From Spirodela intermedia (taxonomy: Eukaryota; Streptophyta; Magnoliopsida; Alismatales; Araceae): a stretch of DNA of 64,000 nucleotides. The notes beneath the pieces are model-generated. The model searched no databases and was not told where the DNA came from. It saw only the letters and a program-made list of their open reading frames with translations. Positions 14,701 through 26,200 of this stretch are shown piece by piece. The first letter of the stretch is position 1, and every line of letters starts with the position of its first letter. The position numbers were made by a program, and so were the translations under genes. Location of the stretch: the NCBI GenBank assembly GCA_902729315.2, contig LR746273.1, positions 5,123,001 through 5,187,000 on the forward strand. The letters are read 5' to 3'.

Positions 14701-17289
14701 TTAGTATTTGGTTTCATCCTTTGTCTACCATAAAGGTAGTAGACTCATGTGACAATATAACATAAAAGACTAAATTGTGAACTAATAGAACATCCTGAAT
14801 AGTTCCTAATACAAAAAAAGGAATTCCAATGACTTGAGAGTTAAAATGGCTGAAAAAATTACCTCCATTAAAGATGAATGTGAGTGTCCCTAATACAACA
14901 CATCCATGATAGGTTCCACATCCTTTGAGGAAATCATTGAAACAACTAGCTACACTAAAACTTCTTCCATTCCATCACACATCAAACAAGTACTACATCA
15001 TTGATATATAAGATTTACCTTATTTTTAGCTAAAAGGGTTTCAATGGTGGATGGTCTCATTAGATATGTGTGTTGGATAAACAAGCTTATTCTAGAGTTG
15101 TATAGAAATGATGAGCCCATGTCAAGTGTTTTGTGGTGGAACACCTAGAGTTATGAGTCTACTGAAGAAGAAAATATTATGCTTGATAATATTAGAACTT
15201 GAGAAAGCCACCTATAAAAAAATGAATTTCGTCATAAGCTGAATGATGAACATAAGTTTCAGATTCTATCTTCTCTATTTTAGAAAGGAGTCAGGCCAAG
15301 AACTCTGTTTACCTAGTTGTAGCAATCACAACTAAATCCAGCTAAACATTTAACAATTCAAAAGAACAGTTTCATGTTGTAGACCACAAGAGCCAATAGA
15401 TGATCATAGCTTGCTGCATATGAGAACAACATAGCTTTTTTGTTAAACATGCATAGCCTCCTCATGAAAGAGTCCAATCGAAAAATTGTATAGATTCCCT
15501 TAACTTGTTTGTGAAACACATGTTTTATCTACAGATCCTCCACAAAGACAACATATATCCGCCCTTAGCTAGAGGCTTAAAGTCAGCGTGATGGTTGGCT
15601 CCATGGCTAATTGAATATTCTCAAATATTTTTAAAATATTATTATTTATTTAAAGATGGACTAAAACATATGTCTCTAGATTTACTTCAATTGACTAAAA
15701 GTTCAACATTAATACACTTATTGTGAGTAGATGGAAATTAATTTAAATATCATTAGAGCATTAAACTAAGTAAAGATGAATTATAGTGAGATAAAATCAA
15801 CTAAGATTTGAGTAAGAATCTAATTTAATGACATTTTTCCTAGCTTAATCAAGAAAAATATGAAATCAATTTGAGTAAAAAAAAATATCATGGTAGTTTG
15901 TAAAAAATAACCATTATTCAAACAGGAATAAATGATATACAAGCTCATCCGATGGTTTGAAAAAATACTTGAATTTTTTAAATTCTAATTCAAGTTGTTC
16001 ATGTCATGATGTACATGTGTAGTAGTATTGAGGGGTTAACTAAATATCTGTGCTTTAAGAGTCCATTCAAGGTTCTTAAACATTTGTTACCAAAAAGGTT
16101 AAAAACTAAACAAGATTGAAAACTTAGTACACAGCCTTTTCCATTCACTTGCTCCAATACTACACAAACATCATCATCTACTTGGATTTTAGTTTTGCTA
16201 GTGATAAGATTCAAGAGTTTAATCAATCTTTGTTAAACAATCTAGGAAATTATTTGATCATCTTTGATGAAAAACTATATCTTATAAAGTCTAATTCAAC
16301 ATATAGATTATTAATTCATAATAATTGGACTTTATAATGGCCAATTTAATTGTGCACATCACATTAGTTCAAATGATGATTTTTAATATTGCATTCATAA
16401 TGTTTTTACCAATCGTGGTTCAAATGGACTAATAATTAGAGTAATTTGCTGATTTCAATGAGAATACTCAACTAGAATGTTTCAATGGAAAATATTATAA
16501 TACTTAATTCTAATAAGCCTACATTCAGATAAGTATTGAAATTACCATTGAATATTTCTAAGATATTTTTATGATTAAGATTATCATTACAGTTGTGGGA
16601 ATTCACTATTGGAGAGTTGAATTGAAAAAAGGTTATGTTACAAAGGGTGAGTGCAAATTTAGCAAGATCTTTCAGATAATTTTAGATCTCAATTTTTGTC
16701 ACAGGTGGGCTGCATATACTCATTGAGAAGTTATTCTAAAGACGAACATGAAGATGATTTGTCATGCAGAACAGCTGCTTAGATAATAATTATGTCAAAT
16801 GGATGGATAATTAGAGTTATTATTGTAAACGATGTTAGGTAAAAATTAAATAAAAATGGATATAATTAAACTTGACTGTACATTCGGTAAAACTGAAAAC
16901 TTTAAATACTTTTCTCTCACACGGAGAGCATTAAAATGGATTCAAGCATGATGTGTTGCACCATAATTGGTGACCTTGAGTGGATTGGAGTCCCTCTCCA
17001 GAGCTATTCGAGATATACAACGACGATCACTTCCGTACCGAGCCTCTAGCTCTTAACGAGCCATGCAGGGACCCACCCATCTTGAAACCCATACTGGGCG
17101 GGGATTGGAGTCACTCCCCGGCTCTGCCTCCCAACAGGGCGGGCACCTCACCACCCCGCAGAACGGCGGATTGCGAGCCTTGCAATCCTGGCGTCCTCTT
17201 GCCGCCTCCGGCTCTTCTATCACTCTCCTCGCCCTCGTCTTCGGCTGGGTCGAATTCTACTTTGCCCTCCATGGACTTCCCTCTCGGCG
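11751..17289. other. Intergenic region between the E2 and RsmI-like genes
   Basis: 11751-12150 is probably the 3' UTR and flank of the E2 gene. 12240-12420 is purine-rich. From about 12480 to 16850 the sequence is AT-rich and resembles old repeat debris, but I could not find reverse transcriptase, integrase or transposase motifs in it. From about 16890 the GC content rises, and a TTTAAATA string at 16901 could act as a TATA-like element for the downstream gene (inference). The overlapping open frames at 16980-17506 are in other frames than the chosen start and are probably chance. Confidence 0.6.
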
Positions 17290-20200
17290 ATGTTCGCCTC
17301 ATCTGTCTTCTCATCTCTCGGTACCCGAGCAGTATCGTCAGGACGCTGCGATACTGTTGCATCCTCTGCCCCGTTCTCGAAGACTTCCGGCTCTGAGAGC
17401 GAAGCGGAGAATCAGGATGCCATGGGGAGCAGTGATGCGTATCATGTACCGGAAGCGGCTTCTACTGAACGGGTTTGTAGACGCTCCGTTCTATTTTCTA
17501 TTGTAATTCTTGTTTCGTGGTCATTTGGGTCTGCGTCACTATACGGAGTAGCTTGCTGACTTTTCAGACAGCTTGCTCATCGATAGTTTCTATCACGTTT
17601 TCTCCCTCAAATGACGATTTGAATGGGCACTTTGTCAACTGTAGAATATCTCCTTGTAGACTTTAAAAGCCCAGCGTGATTTAGGAGATTAGTAGAACCA
17701 TGTTAACGTGCTAGAGAGTGTCTGATTGCATGAGAAGGGTGTTGTGAATAAAGCTGTGTCAGAGTCCGAGCGAAGAAAACTAAGGATATATCGAGAAAGG
17801 TTATTTGCTGAATGAATAAATGAAAATTAACGATATGCTCAATTCTGCTCCTCAGATATGACTCTTCAGTACCCCAGGAATTTTCTATTGAGATATATGT
17901 TGTTTGAAGTCTAAATATTTTTGACACCACGCAAAATTGTGGTGAGCAGATGCAACTGTGGTGGACTATTCGTTGTGATGTTGAATCAGGTTTTAGTTTC
18001 ACTCCATTTGTGTTTATGCATTGAGCTAAAGATGCACGATATAATTTTTTAGTTATTGATGCCCCATGGATTATTTCACTATGAAAACGGACCTTTATGC
18101 ATCAGATCTCTTTGAGATACTTGGAAAACGTGCAGCTCAGCATCCGAGACTATGAGGGGTTAGCTCATTAAAAAACTCTGTATCTGGGTTGTGCTCTTTT
18201 GTTTCCCATCCCTGCAACTACTCATCATCAAGTAATCCACTAGTCTTCGATTATGAAAAATCACATTCCATTATGTAATCTTGACTTGAATCAAAAAGTC
18301 TGAACTTCCTCTATTCACATCTGTTATACCCAATGGAGGGTAAAATTTGATCCTTTTTTGGGTAGGACAAAGGTCAGGGGGTGAGTTTAGTTCACTCTAT
18401 TTTTTCCTGTCTGTAGTTCATTCTGTTAAATTTGTGTTAGTTTGTTTTCATTAAAAATGTAGTGTTTTATGCTTGGATTTGCGTACTGCTCATTAATATG
18501 CTGGTTTAAGATATGTAACTTCAAATCCTGCTCACCCAATCTATCTATTATCATGCCATAATTTTCTTGCTTATTTCTTTTTAGTTGATCATGTTATTTT
18601 CTTTGAAATATTTCTCGTAATATGATGCTTGACTATTGACAGAAGCAGCTACTTTCTCACTTAACGACCATACATTCTTTCTCAGGGTTGTCTAACACCT
18701 GGCTTATATCTTGTGGCAACGCCCATTGGCAACCTTGAAGACATCACACTACGGTATGCTTTTTACATTACATGTCTTTTCGTTGTTGCCAAAATGCATG
18801 CATGCCTATTACGTGAAGTTTAGATTCACAATATTCATTACATTATTTTTCGTGCATAGTGCCCAAGGATCCGATATTAATTGAAAATGTTGGGAACTTA
18901 GAATAGTCAAACATTTGTCGAAGCAGAATGAGTATGATATGGCTGGAAAATCTGGCATGCCTCTTGAGAAGGAATCTTCACCTGAGATATGTTCATTGGC
19001 AAAAGGATTAAACAGCCGTATGGCTTGGCAGAGATAGCGCCCATGTTGGAAACAGTAGAGAGCATTAACGCTTTCGTTTATCTTCTATGAACTCATGTTT
19101 GGATGAATGAATAATCAGGTTTCAGCCTTCTTTTTTTATATAGCACCTGTCAATGATCATGACTGGAGCTCCAGATCCTTTAAAAAATATACCTAGGAAA
19201 CCTCAACTTGTGCTTAAAAGATTCTGGATGAATTTCCTCTCGTAATAGAACAGTGCAGCTCTTCCAGTTATTCCTTTCCAGTGCATAATGGCCGTGAATT
19301 AGGAACTTTGAATTGGCAAAGTACTTCATGCCATGGTGAGAAAGGAAATCTGAGTAAAACTTTCATGAGAACTGGTATAGATGATACTAAGATGGAAATT
19401 GTGCAAACTCAGTACTTGAGGTTATCTTAGAAAAACGGGAAAGATATCAAGATAAGCGTGTTTTGTTCATATGTCTTACCATTCTGATCATGACTCAAGT
19501 GCACTCTAAGTTTGTATGAGGATTGGTTCCTTGGATGATGTACTGATAGCTGATTTTATTGTATACATAACTGGGTCAAGCCTGTGTTTTCTGTCCGATA
19601 TGAACCGAAACTTAAGACGATGGATCAGTCTCATTAGTCCAATTATGTAGTTTCCTTGTGCAAATTAGTTGGAGGGGACTGTCCCTGTAGGGGTGGGGAG
19701 GGGTGGGGTGGGGTGGGGAATACGTGGTGACACTGATATGGTTTTTCATTGTTGACATGACATAGATTTCTTCATTACTAGAGGAGATTTCCTTATCTCT
19801 GCACCAGGCATCTTTGCCACTGCTGCTTACCTGACGAGAAGGCATGACAGAAAGCTACAAGGATCCTGGAATGCTTGGAAGGTCAAGCATTCGAGTGATG
19901 GCACTGCCCAAGGTAGTTTTCTTAAGGAAATATCCTTTGGCGATGCACAATGGAAAGGGATCGTAAAGTTTCCGGCCCAGTGAGTATCTAATTGCCTTCT
20001 CTTGGATCAGATGAATGCATTTGATGTTTAGACTGTGGATATTAAGTAAGGGGTTACAGAAACTTGTTAAACGTAATATGTGTGGAGGGTTGGTCAAGGG
20101 GAGCTGTAGTCTAACAGGCACCGGTCTGTTTCAGGAAGGAAAAAGATACAGGTTCATTGCAACAGCTGTGGGAAGGGGAAAAAAAAGGTACTGATCAAGG

Positions 20201-23200
20201 TCAAGGGTATTTCTTCATTGAGGAAATCTTTTGATGCTAATGTGGAATGCCGGTGTGAATCAGGTTGCCCTTCGTTCTAGAAATCAGTTTCATTAGGGAA
20301 AAATATCTATCTGTGTGGTTTATGGACATTGATGATATACATGAGAACGATCTGAAGTTATTTCTGTCGAGCTATTTCTGAAAATTGTTGAGAAAGGAGA
20401 TACAGTGTATACTGTTGAGAATGAAGAATACTCTTACTCCCTATGGTTTCCTCTTATTTCGGTTTCCTTGCCTTACGGATATTTTGATATCTTGTATGGG
20501 TTTTTTTGCTTTTCCTTTTCTACTGGTCAGGTAATTTGTGTGGTTTTTTGTTATCTTATTTCGGTTTCCTTGCCTTCTCTAATAAAATGCAGAGCATTGC
20601 GTGTCCTAAAATCTGTGGATGTGATTCTTGCTGAGGACACTAGGCATTCTAGAAAGCTGCTTCAACATTTCTGTATTAATACTCCACTTGTGAGTTTTAG
20701 TTTGTAGTTTTCTAGTCATTTGGTGTCTTAATTCGATTCTCTCCCAAGTTTAATTGCTTAACAGTATCTAAACAATTTAGTGCATATTCTTCATGATTTT
20801 GAGATTTAGATTTTCAGCTCAGCTTCCACAAATTTAATGAAACTCAGCGGGAAACGAAGATCCTAGCAAGGTTGCGTCAAGGTCATCTTGTTGCCATGAT
20901 CAGTGATGCTGGAACGCCAGGCATAAGTGATCCAGGCATGGAATTGGTAAGCACATTGCCTTCTACACGTTTTACCTTTGCTCCATTGAAAATCTGGTGG
21001 TGTAAAGTTTCCTGGAAAACATATTAGCGGCTAATCTTGGTAAATATCATTTAGTTTAGGTTCTTTGGGAATCTAAAGTTCCTTGTTTTTTATTTTTGTG
21101 GTTGCCTTACGTAGTTAGAGGTTTCTCTAGGAGGAAAAGAGAGCATCTTTTTTATATTATGTTTGTTCCAACGCTGGCCTGCTTTAAAATTTGACGTGAC
21201 TGATGCTAATGCCTATATTTGAAGAACAGAATGAAGTGTATCCTTGAATCTGTTTTCTGGATCGGAGTCTTATTTTTCCTAATGGCCCTCTTCAGCAGAG
21301 AACCGTGCAAAGGGCGAGAACTTTATTATGCAACAATGAAATGCCCTTAACTTTATGATCTTCACCTAGTATACGAACTCTCAAGGAAAATGCCACAGGT
21401 GACCACCCTACCTCTGAAGAGGACGACAGTTCTGGAGGGTGTGAAGGGTAGAAATCACCTACTGTAGGCAGAAGAATGAAAAGTGCGTCAGTCCCGTGGA
21501 TCACTATTCTCAACTGATTATGACACCAGACCTACTTCTCCTACTGTGTTTGTGTGTCATAATTTAACCTTGGTCCTCATGTTTCTGTTAGGAAAGAAAT
21601 ATTGGGATGCACAAGGCATGCCATCAAAATATGTTCTCTATTCTCACTTCTTTTTTTTTTCGTACTATTTTTTTCAGTTTACTCTGCTCTTGTCTTCTTG
21701 CTGTCACAGTGGACATGCTGCTGGAGAAAGAAATGGCCGGAAGAGTTCACACAATACTGAGGTGCTCTGGCCGCATTTATTCATGTGGCAGCTGGGCAAG
21801 TTGCTATTATTTAAGGGAGAGATGACACCAAGGGAGGGCTGTGACAAAGATGTTGCAGAACATGGTGATTGAGAACATCTTAGTTACGAAGGTGGAACCA
21901 AATAAGACAATAGGCATTGAGACTCTTGCCAAGAAGAAAATCAATGGTGATTGCTCTATGGTTCGAGGAAAACTAGTTGTATGGTGGCCAAGAAGCCCAA
22001 CCGCTGATTGCTCAAGAAGGCTGCTTAAGTTTCTCAAAAGCCTACGAGAAGATCATGTCACACGTGAAAATCTAATTTGTCAATGGTTAGGCACCTGTGG
22101 TAAACGAAACATTAGTTTCACAAAAGTTGACACTTGATTGAGAACAAAGAATCGCTTAAAAAAAAGTTGGCTCTAGGGTGCATTAGGTTGACACTGCTTA
22201 TGAAATCTCTACAGTGTACAATGCTCATCCACATTAAGCATTTGGTTTGCAAATGCAACCAGAGTACATCTTGATTTATTCGATTTGAACGGCTAGAAAT
22301 GGGACCTTAGGAAGGGGTAGGAATTTCAAATTTTGGGTGTTAATCAGCATGTTTACAGTTCCTGGGTATCCATTTGTTTCTTGCAACGATTAAATCTAAC
22401 GTAAATGTTCTAGACTGCATTGACTTAAAATGACTGTTAGAAGACAAGTTGATGTTGCTCATGAATGCCTTCAGCCTATCTGCTGATCTTTGTATTTTCC
22501 CTTAATGGCTAAAAAGGTATTTGAGAGATGCCAGAATATTGTCGCTCTGATGTTTGGAATCTAGTACAGGACGTGATCAAGATGTAATTAAAAAATATAT
22601 ATTGAGAGGAACTCATCTCGTGAGCATTGTAATCTTTGTTTTTCAATGTGCACAGAATTTGTATAAGACCAGTAAATCACCCGAGTTATTTTTGGATTGC
22701 TGACACAACGCCCTTCCATTGTTCTAAATGCTCACATCTTGAATCTAGGACTTTGTTCTCTGAGTTGAGCTCTCTGGATCAACCATCTTAGGGCTAGTGC
22801 AGATGCCTCTAATTTTCTGAATCGGCAAGAAAGATCTGTTGGTAACAGAGGCCTAGGAATTATGGCTTACTTCCAAATTCTCATGCATGTTAATAGTATG
22901 CTGATGATTCATGGGGAGATAGAAGCGTGTGTCCAGCTAAGGTCAAACAGCTGAGGTCTTTCAGCAAAGTTGGATAGAAATGGCATGCTATTCTGTCTTA
23001 ATGCTAGGGAATCCATCCAAGGGCATGCAACGGAAGTGGGAGTGGCTTTCTTCAAAGTTGTCCTGCAAGTGCTATGAACTAGTGCTGACTAAATATAATT
23101 TACTAGGGTAAAAATCAGGCTGTCATCAGAACACCAACTCACGGAGTAGAATTTCACGGAAAATACCGCCATCTTTAGGAGCATATTTTGAAAGTGCCAT

Positions 23201-26200
23201 CACAGCATTGTACTATAGGTCTTTATTTAGCATTAAAAAAATTAAAATGGGAGCTATTGATCTGGATTGCTCCAGTGAGTAGAGGAGAATACGATCTTGG
23301 TTGCATTTGGGAGAGCTGGATACACCTGTCAGCTGCTGATATGGCCAGCTTAATTGAATCTAGTATAGGATATGTGATACTAAAAATTAATAGTGTATCG
23401 GGAATTATGTATCTGGATGTTATAAGGTTGTTGAACAGAATAGGGCTGAGGTAACCTTCAGTGGCAGCTGCTGCCTGTGTCTACAGATATATTATTGGGC
23501 GACTGAACTTACGTTCTGCCAAAATTTACAGAAAAAATGTGAAATTAGTTGAAGTAGGAGGAGAGATCTAAAAGGTATACAGAAGAAGAAAATGTGAAAT
23601 TTTGTTGTCTCTGGGTATCCTGTTCTTAGGTAGGGTGAAACACAATATAGAATTTTCATTGACAGGACTGCTCGTCTAGTAAGCCATTGGTAATTGTTGC
23701 TCTCTCCTGTGCTTACTTCTCGTCAACAGATCATTGACTCACAGCATACAGTTGTTTATTTCCCAGTGTCCTTTATTGTCTGATAATAAGCTGCAATGTT
23801 CAGCGTGTTGGCTGGAATACTCAGTGTAGGCACGCTTGTCAAATACAGGTGCATACTGCACACTAGTGTACATTTACACTTCGTAAGTTGTGCTGGCCTT
23901 GGTGAAGAAGACATCAAAATCACTTGCGTTGTTTAACGTTATACAATTGCTAATGACTGTATAGTTTGTCGAAATCTTAAACATTTTGGGCCTTATTGCA
24001 GGTGAAATCATGTGTTAGTGAAGGCATCCCTGTGGTTCCAATTCCTGGTGCATCTGCCTTGCTTACTGCACTTTCAGCCTCTGGCTTGTCAACTGATGAG
24101 TTCACTTTTGGTATTAATGATTGACCATTGTATTCTAGGAGCAGCGTACTTTGTAATATCTTCAAATTTTGATTTCACTTCTTTTGATGCAGTCGGTTTT
24201 CTTCCAAAGCATGCGGGATCTAGAAGAGAAAGATTAACAGCTTCTGCTAATGAAAAAGCAACACAAGTGTTCTTTGTTCCTCCTCATAAACTTCATCAGT
24301 TTCTTCAGGAAGCATCTTTACTTTTTGGTGATTCAAGGTACATTGTTGGATCTTTGCGTTTTTGTTATCATTTTTGAAAAAACCTTTCAAAGTTTTTTTT
24401 CCTTTCTACAGAGTTCACAGGTTAAATTTCTAATAATGCTACATTATGTGTACTTCATAATCACTATGCTCTTGGTCTTTTGTATGGATTATAATGTGCA
24501 TGTTTGACTTCTTGACTTTTAGAATAATATTATTTTCTTTTCTTATAAGGGCATTTTCGTCTTTGCACTCTCTACCCATGAAATTTTATTCTCCTATATG
24601 AAACTGTGTTGCTGAATCTGACATTTTTCCAAAGAACATTAGCCCTGATACGACAAGGGAAATTTTACACAACCTTTTTCTTGAGAAAATCATGCTGAGT
24701 TTGGAAGGAATTGAACAGAAAATTAGCCGGATGTCTGACTGATACGTTTTTCTGTTTTTACGATTTTCTTGCAGAAGAATATTCTTATCGTGTGCATAGT
24801 TATCAAATGATAAAGGCAATGTTTTATTGGGTATCTTTCTGTCACATTTTTTGGATGCATAATTGAGAAAGCAAAAGAGGTCAAGAATGGATTCATCATA
24901 TTTACAAATAATGATGATACTGTAACGGAACCAGGGATAATAGTAGGAAAAAATACTGGATAGATAGATGAGAAACCATCTTCTTTCTGTAAAAATACTT
25001 TTAGATGAACACTAATTAGAAACATATCGAAATAGAAAACTTTAAAAAGGTAACTGATTTGACATAAATGTGAACGAAGGCACATATTGAAGAAGAAAAT
25101 TTTCTAAAGGAAGATGAGAACCGCACGAGAAATGAAGCAGCAGCGAATAAGCTTCTAAAAAGTTTTCACCCAATGTGCAGCCACTTGCAATAACTGAATC
25201 CATTAGAACATGGAGACCCAATTGGCCTTATTCATGCCATCTCTGTTTGTATATAAATAGGTGAAAGGAGGGGGGACGCATGATTATTATATGATTCTCT
25301 CCTACTTCAGTATGGTATTAGAGCTTAGGTTTTATAAATTTTTTTGAGCAATGGCCTCCACCATTGGCACTAGCCTCAAGCCTCTTCTCTTGGGAGGGTG
25401 AGAAGGTTAGTATCAGCTCACTCTCACTCGCATAATATGTGGCTCCTCCATGATATTAGCAGTACATTTATGGTTTCACATCATCTTTTCTAAGAATAGT
25501 TCCAAATGGAGCCTTGCTTCCTCAAGGTCCACCATCAATGCCAAGAGAAATAAATCTACTATCATCCCTCTTAGAAAATAATGACAATGACATCTGCACT
25601 AGCAAAGGATGAATTAAACTTTCTCATATGCTTGCGTATTAACCCTCTTAATCATCTTACAAATGAACATGTAGATTGGTATATAGTAGTGGAATTGAGA
25701 TCCTTTATGATGCTGTGCGTTAATCTTGTCCACGTGTGTTTATGTTAAAGTTGTGTGCTTACTTGGAAAATTTCTTTCCTTATTATGCTATTCAATAAAT
25801 ATAAGGACATTGTATGCTGTCATTTTCTCTGTATAAAATCAAAAATCGTACACGGTAATGAGAAGTGGCAGTTACCCATTTATTTAGGCTGTAAAGTTGT
25901 ACATAAGAATTATTGCCATTGGAAAAATTTGCTCCGTTGAGACATGTATGTTGATCCAATAATTAGATCCTTGCCCGCCCACCTTATCGCCCAGAGGCTA
26001 ATTGTTGATCTAAACAGTAACGAACACGTTTTGAAATCAATGGGTCCTGTTTACTTCCTACATTAAATGCATCATTTTTTTATATTTTATTAAATTCGGC
26101 AGTTCATTTCTTTTGCTCAAAAAGATTTTCACGATAAGTCTGGCAGGATCATGACGATATGCTTCTTATGTTGCTGATAGTTCATCTTTAACGCTGGGCT

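Noticed and set aside
16980-17506. 138- and 147-codon frames overlapping exon 1 of the RsmI-like gene
   Set aside because: Different frames from the transit peptide that splices in phase to the RsmI signature; neither product resembles a known family.
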